Source of the DNA: Mycobacterium kyogaense
GTDB taxonomy: Bacteria; Actinomycetota; Actinomycetes; Mycobacteriales; Mycobacteriaceae
Direction: 5' to 3'
Assembly (NCBI RefSeq): GCF_003254575.1
Contig: NZ_QJUA01000001.1
Location: 248,001 to 312,000 of the forward strand
Length of the DNA: 64,000 bases
The position numbers and the translations under genes were made by a program. Each line of letters starts with the position of its first letter. Positions within the stretch are counted from its first letter, which is position 1. Below the pieces are notes generated by a model that searched no databases, had not been told where the DNA came from, and saw nothing but the letters and a program-made list of their open reading frames with translations. Below are positions 16,724 through 26,454 of this stretch, piece by piece.

Positions 16724-17857
16724 CTACCGGTCGGCGTCGGTGTAGCGGATGACACCGCGGATGTTGCGGCCCTCGAGCATGTCCCGGTAGCCGTCGTTGA
16801 TCTGCTCGAGCTTGTACTGCCGAGTGACCATGTCGTCGAGGTTGAGCCGCCCGGCCTTGTACATCGACAGCAGCTGCGGGATGTCGAAGTGGGGGTTGCC
16901 GCCGCCGAAGATGGTGCCCTGCAGGTTCTTCTGCAGCAGGGTCAGCATCGACAGGTTCAGCGTGACGTCGGAGTTGGCCATGTTGGCGACCGCGGTGACC
17001 ACGCAGGTGCCGCCCTTGGCGGTGATGTTGAGGTAGTTGTCGATCTCCTCGCCCTTGAGCTCGCCGGTGGTGATGATCGTCTTCGACGCCATCCGTCCCT
17101 GCGTGGTCTCGGCGACGCCCATCATCGCGGCGCCGATGTCGGGGTAGGCGTGCGTGGCGCCGAACTTGAGCGCCTGGTCGCGCTTCCACTCGACCGGGTC
17201 GATCGCGAAGATGTTGCGGGCGCCGGCGTTCAGCGCACCCTGCAGCGCGCCCATGCCGACGCCGCCGATACCGGCGATCACCACATCGTCACCGGGGCGC
17301 ACGTGCGCGCTGCGCACCGCCGAGCCGTACCCGGTGGTGACGCCGCAGCCGACCAGGCAGGCCACCTCGAACGGGATCGACGGATCGATCTTCACCACCG
17401 AGCTCTTGTGGACGACCATGTACGGGCTGAACGTGCCCAGCAGCGTCATCGGGATGACGGGCGTGCCGTCCTTGACCGCGTGGATGCGGTGGGTGTTGTC
17501 CGAGACCGCGGTGCCCTGCAGCAGCATCGCGCCCAGGTCGCAGAGGTTGCGCATGCCGGCCTGACACGAGGGACAGGACCCGCAGGACGGGATGAACGAC
17601 AGCACCACGTGGTCGCCGGGCTCGAGACCCTCGACGCCGGGTCCGACCTCGGTGACGATGCCGGCGCCCTCGTGCCCGCCGAGCACCGGGAAGCCGGCCA
17701 TCGGGATGTCACCGGTGACCAGGTGATGGTCCGAGTGACACATGCCCGAGGCTTCCATCTGGATCTTGACCTCGTCTTTGACGGGGTCGCCGATCTCGAT
17801 CTCCTCGATCGACCAGGGCTGGTTGAACTCCCAGATCAGGGCACCTTTGGTCTTCAT
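16724..17857 (-). CDS. adhB: NDMA-dependent zinc alcohol dehydrogenase (AdhB/Rv0761c-like)
   Basis: 377 residues, zinc-dependent medium-chain dehydrogenase: catalytic-zinc region GMCHSDHHL and GHEGAGIV, structural zinc CGSCPSCQAGMRNLC, Rossmann GIGGVGMGALQ. Very close to M. tuberculosis AdhB as I know it. NDMA-dependent enzymes keep NAD(H) bound and oxidise alcohols to aldehydes. ATG 17857 has AGGAG 6 nt upstream; ten extra upstream codons are not conserved. Two palindromes lie between this start and the preceding gene, so it may have its own promoter within the operon. Confidence 0.92.
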   Translation of the reverse strand: MKTKGALIWEFNQPWSIEEIEIGDPVKDEVKIQMEASGMCHSDHHLVTGDIPMAGFPVLGGHEGAGIVTEVGPGVEGLEPGDHVVLSFIPSCGSCPSCQAGMRNLCDLGAMLLQGTAVSDNTHRIHAVKDGTPVIPMTLLGTFSPYMVVHKSSVVKIDPSIPFEVACLVGCGVTTGYGSAVRSAHVRPGDDVVIAGIGGVGMGALQGALNAGARNIFAIDPVEWKRDQALKFGATHAYPDIGAAMMGVAETTQGRMASKTIITTGELKGEEIDNYLNITAKGGTCVVTAVANMANSDVTLNLSMLTLLQKNLQGTIFGGGNPHFDIPQLLSMYKAGRLNLDDMVTRQYKLEQINDGYRDMLEGRNIRGVIRYTDADR

Positions 17858-17891
17858 ATCTCCTGCTTTCGACGAGTGCTCGCACATCCAG

Positions 17892-17942
17892 ACTAGAGGC
17901 TCTAGTTAGCCACATCACACCCTCCCCAAGCAACTGCTTGGT
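17892..17942 (-). promoter_or_regulatory. Two inverted repeats upstream of adhB
   Basis: ACTAGAG-G-CTCTAGT (17892-17906) lies 35-49 nt before the adhB start. CCAAGCA-AC-TGCTTGG (17927-17942) lies a further ~20 nt upstream. Both are perfect 7-bp inverted repeats in a 92-bp gap. They look like operators for dimeric regulators and imply independent control of adhB within the cyp51 cluster. Confidence 0.55.
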
Positions 17943-17949
17943 GGTGTGC

Positions 17950-18504
17950 TCACCAGATCGGGACGGGAGCCTCGCCGAGCGGGTAGTAGCCGGGCAGCTT
18001 TTCCCCTGCCAGCGAGCGCTCGATGCGCTTCTGCATCGTCGGCGTGAGGTCACCGGATCCGATGAGCTTCATGAACGCCTTCTGCACGTGGCCGAAGTCG
18101 AAGAAGTCCCGCTGCCACTCGATCAGCAGCTCTCCTTTTTCCCCACAAGCGGAGAGCCGGAACCAGCTGCCACCGATGCCGTAGATCTCGTCGCTGCTGC
18201 CGTCGCTCTTCTGGGCGATCTGCTTCCAGAACCCGACGATCTCGTTCTGCTTGTCGTCGATGAGCACCTTCTGGTACTCGTACACCCAGTTCTCCAGGCC
18301 TTCCATCTCCAGACCCAGTGCCACGTCTCGGATTTCGTCCTTGCTGACGCACATGACGTCTTCTTTGGGGCCGATGTTCCAGCCGTAGGTCGCGTCCTCG
18401 GTGTAGAACTCGGCCAGCGGCTTCCAGTCCCCGGCGGCCTCAGCAGCGCGGTTGGCATCCAGCCAGCGCTGTACCCAGTCTTCCAGTTCGTTTCGTGACG
18501 CCAT
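17950..18504 (-). CDS. NTF2/SnoaL-like protein (Rv0762c-like)
   Basis: 184 residues: helical N-terminus (LEDWVQRWLDANRAAEAAGDWKPLAEFYTEDATYGW), then β-sheet typical of SnoaL-like domains with many aromatic residues lining a pocket (FWKQ, GGSWFRL, EWQRDFFDF). It lies between ferredoxin and adhB in the P450 operon, as Rv0762c does. Probably binds or isomerises a hydrophobic substrate or product of the CYP51/CYP123 pathway; no specific activity can be read. Confidence 0.8.
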   Translation of the reverse strand: MASRNELEDWVQRWLDANRAAEAAGDWKPLAEFYTEDATYGWNIGPKEDVMCVSKDEIRDVALGLEMEGLENWVYEYQKVLIDDKQNEIVGFWKQIAQKSDGSSDEIYGIGGSWFRLSACGEKGELLIEWQRDFFDFGHVQKAFMKLIGSGDLTPTMQKRIERSLAGEKLPGYYPLGEAPVPIW

Positions 18505-18516
18505 TGTCGTTGCCTC

Positions 18517-20083
<1,567 letters not shown>

Positions 20084-20087
<4 letters not shown>

Positions 20088-20911
20088 TGATTCGGCATCC
20101 CTTCCTCGCCCAGTGCGAGCTTCTGGCGGTCCTTGGTGTCGGCCAACGGCGCCTCCGGCTGCAGCTCCATGTTCGCGATGAAGCCGCCGCGTGGTGTCTC
20201 GGCGACAAACGTGATCGCACGTGCGAGGTCCGCTGCGCGCAGGAAGTAGTCGTGCCGGGCCTGCCCCCACTTCGCCCAGTCCTCGAGTGCGGGCCCGATC
20301 AGCTCGGCAGGCAGGCTCCAGCCCATCGACGTCTTCGTCGGTCCCGGATGCACGATCGACGCGCGGACCCCGGTGCCCTCGAGTTCCATCTGGTAGTTGG
20401 TCACCATCGCGACCAGTGCCGCCTTCGCCGCACCGTAGGCACCCATGTGTGGCCGTTGCCGCAGTGCCACATCGGATCCCACGAAGATCAGGTCGCCACG
20501 TCGCCGCTCGAGCATTCCGGGGAGCACGGCGGTGGCCACCCGGTTGGCGCCGATCAGGTGGATCTGGATCTGCGATTCGAACTGCTCGGTGCTGATCGAG
20601 TCGAGCTTGCCGAAGTAGGTGTCTCCGGCGCCGGCCACCAGCACCTCGATGTCGCCGAGCTCTGAGGTGGTCTGCTCGACGCAGGCCTTCACCGAGTCGG
20701 GGTCGGTCACGTCGAGGTGCACCGCGATGGCCTCGCCACCGTCTGCGCGGATCTGCGCGACGATCTCTTCCAGCTTCTCCACCCGGCGAGCGCCGAGCGC
20801 CACGGGAAAACCGCGGGAGGCCAGATCGACGGCGGTGGCGGCGCCGATTCCGGAGGATGCGCCGGCGACGAGCGCCGGTCTGCGGTCGGGCAGGGGATCG
20901 AAACGGGGCAT
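20084..20911 (-). CDS. Short-chain dehydrogenase of the cyp51 operon (Rv0765c-like)
   Basis: 275 residues: AGASSGIG cofactor motif near residue 17, VAGAG, catalytic FVGSD and YGAAK. C-terminal EMELQ-type residues differ from the usual VDGG end. Start and stop each overlap neighbours by ATGA (cyp123 upstream, cyp51 downstream), so translation is tightly coupled. Probably acts on an oxygenated P450 product; the substrate is unknown. Confidence 0.88.
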
Positions 20912-22119
20912 CAGCGCACTCTCACGTCGATGGGCAGATGGGCGAACCCGCGCACGTTGCTCGAGTGGACGCGGACGGCGTTGTCCTCGTCCACCTCGTA
21001 ACCGCGGATCCGGGTGAACAGTTCGGTCAGGGCGACGCGGGCCTCCATGCGGGCCAGGTGGGCGCCCAGGCAGAAGTGCGCGCCGCTGCCGAAACTCATC
21101 AGCTTCGAGCCGATGTCGCGTCCGATGAGGAAATCGTCGGGCCGCTCGAACACGCGCTCGTCCCGGTGTGCCGATCCGGGGAGCAGCAGCACGATGTCCC
21201 CGTCGGGAATCACGGTGTCGTAGAGGGTGAGGTCGCCGCTGACGGTGCGGGCCAGGATCTGGCTCGACGTGTCGTACCGCAGCGTCTCCTCGACCCATGG
21301 GGCCACCCTGCTCAGGTCCGCGTACACGGGATCGAGCTGATCCGGGTTGCGATGGCCCCAGAAAGCCGCGTTGGCAAGCAGTTTGGTGGTGGTCTCGTTA
21401 CCGGCGATCACCATCAGGAACATGAACCCGAGGATCTCGTCGTCGGCGAGGCGGTCGCCGTCGATCTCGGCCTCCAGGAGCGCCGAGGTGAGGTCGTCGG
21501 TCAGCGTCTTGCGACGTTCGGCCACCATGTCCTGGTAGTAGACGATCAGGTTCAGCGATGCCTCGATCGCCGCGGGCGGCACGTCCGTCACGCCCTCGTC
21601 GCGGTGCATCACCCCGTCGGCCCACGCCCGCACCTGCGTGCGGTCGGCTTCGGGCACGCCCATCAGCTCGGAGATCACGTCCATCGGCAGCTTGCCCGCG
21701 AACTCGTCGACGTAGTCGACCGTCTCACCGCCGGCGGCCTTCTCGAGCATCGTGTCCAGGTGACGGACCGCGATCTCGGTGACGCGGGGTTCGAGCTCCC
21801 GAATCCGGCGGGGGGTGAAACCTTTGGAGACCAGCGTGCGCAGCCGCAGATGCGCGGGATCGTCCATGGCGAGGAACGACATGGTCTTCGATGCGTGCGG
21901 ACCGCGTGACGCCGGATCCAGCGAGACCCCGAACTTGTTGGACAGCGTGGTGCTGTTACGGAAACCGGTCAGGACGTCCTGGTGGCGCGACAGTGCCCAG
22001 AACCCCAGTTCGTCGTTGCGGTACAGCGGTGCATCGTCACGCAGCCGTCGGTAGTAGGGGTACGGATCTTCATGGAACGCATAGTCGTAGGGGTCGAGCA
22101 GGATCTCACTGACTGTCAT
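20911..22119 (-). CDS. cyp123: Cytochrome P450 CYP123 (Rv0766c-like)
   Basis: 402 residues. I-helix VIAGNETTTKLL, ETLRYD (ExxR), heme loop FGSGAHFCLGAHLARME. N-terminus DPYDYAFHEDPYPYYRRLRDDAP is typical of soluble actinobacterial P450s. Assigned CYP123 by position directly before the SDR-CYP51-ferredoxin block and after the TetR, as in Rv0767c-Rv0763c. ATG 22119 overlaps the tetR stop. Endogenous substrate unknown. Confidence 0.88.
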   Translation of the reverse strand: MTVSEILLDPYDYAFHEDPYPYYRRLRDDAPLYRNDELGFWALSRHQDVLTGFRNSTTLSNKFGVSLDPASRGPHASKTMSFLAMDDPAHLRLRTLVSKGFTPRRIRELEPRVTEIAVRHLDTMLEKAAGGETVDYVDEFAGKLPMDVISELMGVPEADRTQVRAWADGVMHRDEGVTDVPPAAIEASLNLIVYYQDMVAERRKTLTDDLTSALLEAEIDGDRLADDEILGFMFLMVIAGNETTTKLLANAAFWGHRNPDQLDPVYADLSRVAPWVEETLRYDTSSQILARTVSGDLTLYDTVIPDGDIVLLLPGSAHRDERVFERPDDFLIGRDIGSKLMSFGSGAHFCLGAHLARMEARVALTELFTRIRGYEVDEDNAVRVHSSNVRGFAHLPIDVRVR

Positions 22120-22712
22120 TGATCGTCTCCGACGATGAGGCCCACCACGTAGCTGAGGCGGTCGGCGATCTGGTGATAGGTGAAAGCGCCGCTCCCGGCG
22201 TTGACCAGCGCGCCGAAGAACGTCATCTCCAATGCGGCCAGGGTGCGTGGGTCGGCATCGGGGCCGACGGCGGAGCGGATGCGGCGGTGGATCTCGGCGC
22301 CGATGCGGTCCCGCACCGTCAGTACTGCGGGGTCGCCGCCCGACAGCAGCGCTGTCGTGCACGCCGCCGCCACCTCGGGCTCGTCGGCGACGGTCAGCGC
22401 CAGGGCGCGCAAAGTCTTCTCGACGCGGTCGGCCGTCTTGTCGTTGACGTCGGTGAAGTACTCGACCTGGCGGATCAGATCGAGGTAGATCTCCGCGATC
22501 AGGTGGTTCTTCGACGAGAAGTAGGTGTACGCCGTGGCCGGAGCCACCTTCGCGCGCGCCGCGACCGCCCGGACCGTCAACTCCGCATACGAGGATTCCC
22601 TCAGCATCATCAGCCCGGCGTCGAGCACCTTGCGGAAGGTTTCCTCCTGTCGCCGGTTGCGACGGGAAGCACGGTCCGCGCCTGTGATCGCGGTGACGGC
22701 ATCGCTGGACAC
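22116..22712 (-). CDS. TetR family regulator (Rv0767c-like), likely autorepressor
   Basis: 198 residues: N-terminal helix-turn-helix (ELTVRAVAARAKVAPATAYTYFSSKNHL) and an α-helical ligand domain. It is the first gene of the minus-strand cyp123-cyp51-adhB operon and is divergent from aldA. The GTG 22712 start codon lies inside one of the operator-like palindromes (22707-22718). An in-frame stop only three codons further upstream limits other choices; no convincing ribosome site is visible, so the mRNA may be leaderless. Confidence 0.9.
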   Translation of the reverse strand: MSSDAVTAITGADRASRRNRRQEETFRKVLDAGLMMLRESSYAELTVRAVAARAKVAPATAYTYFSSKNHLIAEIYLDLIRQVEYFTDVNDKTADRVEKTLRALALTVADEPEVAAACTTALLSGGDPAVLTVRDRIGAEIHRRIRSAVGPDADPRTLAALEMTFFGALVNAGSGAFTYHQIADRLSYVVGLIVGDDQ

Positions 22713-22864
22713 ATGTCCAACTTATCGGACGGCTGTCCAGGCAGGCAAGTGGTCGATGAAATCAACTGATGGAGAGCGTGATCGAGTGACGCCCGATGGC
22801 TGTCCTTGCTTGCCGACGACCACGACGCTATGGTGCGTCGGAGGGCATTGCCAGACAGCTGTCC
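22707..22864. promoter_or_regulatory. Repeated GGACnnnTGTCC operators between tetR and aldA
   Basis: Three 12-bp dyads: GGACACATGTCC (22707-22718), GGACGGCTGTCC (22727-22738) and AGACAGCTGTCC (22853-22864, containing the perfect GACAGCTGTC). A degenerate copy is CGATGGCTGTCC (22794-22805). The first two are centred 20 bp apart, on the same DNA face. The third is ~25 bp before the aldA start. This is the layout expected if the adjacent TetR controls both divergent operons. Confidence 0.65.
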
Positions 22865-22886
22865 AGAAATCAGACAGGGAGTGCGG

Positions 22887-24353
22887 ATGGGTATCTCGGC
22901 CGACCGTGAGAGCAAACTGCTCATCGACGGCGCACTCGTCGCGGGCCGCGCCGGGGTCTTTTCGACGATCAATCCCGCCACCGAAGAGGTGCTGGGTGTC
23001 GCGGCCGACGCCGACGCCGACGACATGGGCGCCGCGATCGCCGCCGCCCGGCGCGCCTTCGACGAGACCGGCTGGTCCACCGACACCGATCTGCGGGTGC
23101 GGTGTCTGCGCCAGCTGCAGCAGGCCATGCGCGACCACATCGAAGAACTGCGTGAGCTGACGATCGCCGAGGTCGGTGCGCCGCGCATGCTGACCTCGGC
23201 GGCCCAGCTCGAGGGCCCGGTCGAGGATCTCAGCTTCTGCGCCGACACCGCCGAGTCCTACGCTTGGACGACCGATCTCGGCATCGCCGCGCCCATGGGG
23301 ATCAAGACCAAGCGCACCATCGCCCGCGAGGCTGTCGGTGTGGTGGGCGCGGTGACCCCGTGGAACTTCCCGCACCAGATCAACCTCGCCAAGGTGGGTC
23401 CGGCGCTGGCCGCGGGAAACACGTTGGTGCTCAAGCCTGCTCCCGAGACACCCTGGGCCGCAGCGATCCTCGGCGAACTGATCGTCGAGCACACCGACTT
23501 CCCGGCGGGGGTGGTCAACATCGTCACCTCCAGCGACCACGGCGTCGGCGCGCTGCTGTCTCGTGACCCCAGGGTGGACATGGTGTCGTTCACCGGCTCC
23601 ACCGCCACCGGCCGCGCGGTGATGACCGACGGTGCCGCCACTCTGAAGAAGATGTTCCTCGAACTCGGCGGCAAATCGGCGTTTCTCGTCCTCGACGATG
23701 CCGACCTGGCCGGGGCGTGCTCGATGGCGGCGTTCACCGCGTCGATGCACGCCGGCCAGGGATGCGCGATCACCACCCGGCTGGTCGTTCCCCGCGACCG
23801 GTACGACGAGGCGGTCGAGGCGGCAGCCGCCACCATGGGTGGTCTCAAACCCGGTGACCCGACCAAGAAGAGCACGATCTGCGGCCCGGTGATCTCCGAG
23901 CGGCAACGCGACCGGGTGCAGGGCTATCTCGACCAAGCGGTCGCCGAAGGTGGCCGATTCGCCTGCGGCGGCGGCCGACCCGCGGACCGCAACACCGGAT
24001 TCTTCATCGAACCGACGGTGATCGCCGGGCTGGACAACGACTCCACGGTGGCGCGCGAGGAGATCTTCGGCCCGGTGCTCACGGTCATCGCCCACGACGG
24101 CGACGACGACGCCGTGCGCATCGCGAACGACTCGCCCTACGGGCTGTCGGGCACGGTGTTTTCTGCCGACGAGGAGCGCGCCAACGGTGTGGCCGCGCGG
24201 ATGCGCGTCGGAACAGTGAATGTCAATGGCGGCGTGTGGTATTCGGCCGACATGCCGTTCGGCGGCTACAAGCAGTCCGGCATCGGCCGGGAGATGGGGA
24301 TCGCAGGTTTCGAGGAGTACCTCGAGATCAAGGCGATCGCCACCGCGGTATGA
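22887..24353 (+). CDS. aldA: NAD-dependent aldehyde dehydrogenase AldA (Rv0768-like)
   Basis: 488 residues, ALDH superfamily: TPWNFP, FTGSTATGR, catalytic Glu in LELGGKSA, catalytic Cys in HAGQGCAITTR, and EEIFGPVLTV. Oxidises an aldehyde to the acid, plausibly the aldehyde made by AdhB. ATG 22887 has GGGAG 5 nt upstream; the frame is open to 22806, but that part covers the operator region. First gene of a plus-strand operon with the SDR, dehydrogenase and CMD genes that follow, as Rv0768-Rv0771. Confidence 0.93.
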   Translation: MGISADRESKLLIDGALVAGRAGVFSTINPATEEVLGVAADADADDMGAAIAAARRAFDETGWSTDTDLRVRCLRQLQQAMRDHIEELRELTIAEVGAPRMLTSAAQLEGPVEDLSFCADTAESYAWTTDLGIAAPMGIKTKRTIAREAVGVVGAVTPWNFPHQINLAKVGPALAAGNTLVLKPAPETPWAAAILGELIVEHTDFPAGVVNIVTSSDHGVGALLSRDPRVDMVSFTGSTATGRAVMTDGAATLKKMFLELGGKSAFLVLDDADLAGACSMAAFTASMHAGQGCAITTRLVVPRDRYDEAVEAAAATMGGLKPGDPTKKSTICGPVISERQRDRVQGYLDQAVAEGGRFACGGGRPADRNTGFFIEPTVIAGLDNDSTVAREEIFGPVLTVIAHDGDDDAVRIANDSPYGLSGTVFSADEERANGVAARMRVGTVNVNGGVWYSADMPFGGYKQSGIGREMGIAGFEEYLEIKAIATAV

Positions 24354-24386
24354 CAGCCCGAAACGACGAGAACGGAGGGCCTGCGC

Positions 24387-25151
24387 ATGGGTCTTTATGG
24401 TGATCAGTTCAAGGACAAGGTGGCCATCGTGACCGGTGCCGGCGGCGGCATCGGGCAGGCCTATGCCGAAGCGCTCGCCCGCGAGGGTGCGGCCGTCGTG
24501 GTCGCCGACATCAACACCGAGGGCGCGCAGAAGGTCGCCGACGGCATCACCGGTGAAGGGGGCAACGCGCTGGCGGTGCGCGTCGACGTGTCCGATCCCG
24601 AATCGGCGAAAGACATGTCGGCGCAGACGCTGTCGCAGTTCGGCGGCATCGACTACCTGGTGAACAACGCGGCCATCTTCGGTGGCATGAAGCTGGACTT
24701 CCTGGTGACCGTCGACCCGGAGTACTACCGCAAGTTCATGAGCGTGAACCTCGATGGCGCGCTGTGGTGCACCCGCGCGGTGTACCGCAAGATGGCCAAA
24801 CGCGGTGGCGGTGCCATCGTCAACCAATCGTCCACTGCCGCATGGCTCTACGCGAACTTCTACGGGCTGGCGAAGGTCGGTATCAACGGGCTGACGCAGC
24901 AGCTCTCGCGCGAACTCGGCGGGCAGAACATCCGGATCAATGCGATCGCTCCCGGTCCGATCGACACCGAGGCCAACCGCACCACCACGCCCCAGGAGAT
25001 GGTCGCCGACATCGTCAAGAACATCCCGCTGTCCCGGATGGGCCAGCCGGATGACCTCGTGGGGATGTGCCTGTTCCTGTTGTCCGACCAAGCCAAGTGG
25101 ATCACCGGGCAGATCTTCAACGTCGACGGCGGACAGATCATCCGCTCATGA
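24387..25151 (+). CDS. Short-chain dehydrogenase (Rv0769-like)
   Basis: 254 residues, classical SDR: TGAGGGIG, NNAA, catalytic Ser in QSSTAA, YGLAK and ITGQIFNVDGG. A GGAGGG ribosome site precedes ATG 24387. Its TGA overlaps the ATG of the next gene. In M. tuberculosis the same order (aldA-SDR-Rv0770) is kept. Likely acts on the same small-molecule pathway as AdhB/AldA; the substrate is not known. Confidence 0.92.
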   Translation: MGLYGDQFKDKVAIVTGAGGGIGQAYAEALAREGAAVVVADINTEGAQKVADGITGEGGNALAVRVDVSDPESAKDMSAQTLSQFGGIDYLVNNAAIFGGMKLDFLVTVDPEYYRKFMSVNLDGALWCTRAVYRKMAKRGGGAIVNQSSTAAWLYANFYGLAKVGINGLTQQLSRELGGQNIRINAIAPGPIDTEANRTTTPQEMVADIVKNIPLSRMGQPDDLVGMCLFLLSDQAKWITGQIFNVDGGQIIRS

Positions 25152-26008
25152 GCGAGCCGAGGCTGGGCTACATCGGCCTGGGCAACCAGGGCGCCCCGAT
25201 GGCGAAGCGGCTGGTCGACTGGCCCGGCGGGCTCATCGTGTTCGACATGCGAGCCGAGGCGATGACACCGCTGGTCGAGGCGGGCGCCACGGCGGCTGAC
25301 AGCGTGGCCGATGTCGCCGCAGCCGACGTCATCAGCGTCACCGTCCTCACCGACGCGCAGGTGCGCGACGTCGTCGGCGAACTCGCCGCCCACGCGCGGC
25401 CCGGCACCGTGATCGCGATCCACTCGACGATCGAACCCGGCACTGCGCCCGAACTCGCAGAGACGCTGCGTAACAGGGGGATACGGATCGTCGACGCACC
25501 CGTCAGCGGTGGTGCGGGCGCCGCCGAGAACGGTGAGCTGGCCGTCATGGTCGGCGCCGACGACGACTCCTACGACATCGTCAAGCCCGTCTTCAAGCGG
25601 TGGGCCTCGATGGTGGTCCGCGCCGGCGAGCCCGGCGCGGGAACCCGGATGAAGGTGGCCCGCAACATGCTGACGTTCGTCGGGTTCGCGGCCGCCTTCG
25701 AAGCGCAGCGGCTCGCCGAGGCGGCAGGCATCGACCTGCAGAAGCTCGGGCGGGTGGTCCGGCACAGCGACGCGCAGAGCGGCGGGCCCGGCGCGATCAT
25801 GGTGCGAGACGATCTCGGCCCGCTGGCCCCCGACCACTGGCTCTACCAGATGTTCAGCCACACCCGCGGGCTGGCTGACAAGGATCTGCGGCTGGCGCTG
25901 ACGATGGGGGAGGCGAGCGGAGTGGAGCTTCCGTTGGCCAAGATCGCCCTGCGCGACCTGGCTGCCGGACTGGGTGTGTCGGAACAGATTCCGACGGGAC
26001 AGGAGTGA
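25148..26008 (+). CDS. 3-hydroxyisobutyrate dehydrogenase family protein (Rv0770-like)
   Basis: 286 residues, β-hydroxyacid dehydrogenase family: GYIGLGNQGAPMAKRL (NAD site), DAPVSGGAGAAENGEL substrate loop, active-site Lys in TRMKVARNML. Family members reversibly oxidise β-hydroxyacids with NAD(P). ATG 25148 overlaps the previous stop (ATGA); an upstream extension from 25067 is not family-like. Its 3' end abuts the CMD gene. Confidence 0.9.
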   Translation: MSEPRLGYIGLGNQGAPMAKRLVDWPGGLIVFDMRAEAMTPLVEAGATAADSVADVAAADVISVTVLTDAQVRDVVGELAAHARPGTVIAIHSTIEPGTAPELAETLRNRGIRIVDAPVSGGAGAAENGELAVMVGADDDSYDIVKPVFKRWASMVVRAGEPGAGTRMKVARNMLTFVGFAAAFEAQRLAEAAGIDLQKLGRVVRHSDAQSGGPGAIMVRDDLGPLAPDHWLYQMFSHTRGLADKDLRLALTMGEASGVELPLAKIALRDLAAGLGVSEQIPTGQE

Positions 26009-26013
26009 GCGAC

Positions 26014-26454
26014 ATGGACGAGCTACGCCGCAAGGGCCTCGACAAGATGAACGAGGTCTACGGGTGGGAGATGCCCGACATGCCGGGCGACTACTTCGCG
26101 CTGACCGCCGATCATCTCTTCGGCACCATCTGGACGCGGCCGGGTCTGTCGATGCGCGACAAGCGGATCATGACGCTGACCGTGGTGACCGCCCTGGGCA
26201 TCACCGACCTGGCCGAGATCCAGGCCAACGCGGCGCTGGCCAATGACGAGCTCACCGAGGACGAGCTCAAGGAGATGGCGATCTTCTTGACGCACTACCT
26301 CGGTTTCCCGCTGGGCTCCAAACTCGACGGCGTGGTGGCGAAGGTGGCCAAGCAGCGCCGCAAGGCCGCGCAGGCCGGCGGCGGCGAGGACAAGAAGGCC
26401 AACATGGACGCGGCGCTGAAGATGCACTCCGGGGGATCGGCTCATGAGCAGTAG
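26014..26454 (+). CDS. Carboxymuconolactone decarboxylase-like protein (Rv0771-like)
   Basis: 146 residues, CMD fold (HLFGTIWTRPGLSMRDKRIMTLTVV, LAEIQANAALANDELTEDELKEM). It lacks the CxxC of AhpD peroxidases, so a decarboxylase or lactone-type role is more likely. ATG 26014 has AGGAG (26001-26005) 8 nt upstream; an in-frame GTG at 26005 overlaps the previous stop and is less well placed. Last conserved member of the aldA operon. Confidence 0.85.
   Translation: MDELRRKGLDKMNEVYGWEMPDMPGDYFALTADHLFGTIWTRPGLSMRDKRIMTLTVVTALGITDLAEIQANAALANDELTEDELKEMAIFLTHYLGFPLGSKLDGVVAKVAKQRRKAAQAGGGEDKKANMDAALKMHSGGSAHEQ

Noticed and set aside
17927..17942. CCAAGCA-AC-TGCTTGG considered as a KstR2 site.
   Set aside because: KstR2 sites have CAAG and CTTG two bases apart; here the distance is six.
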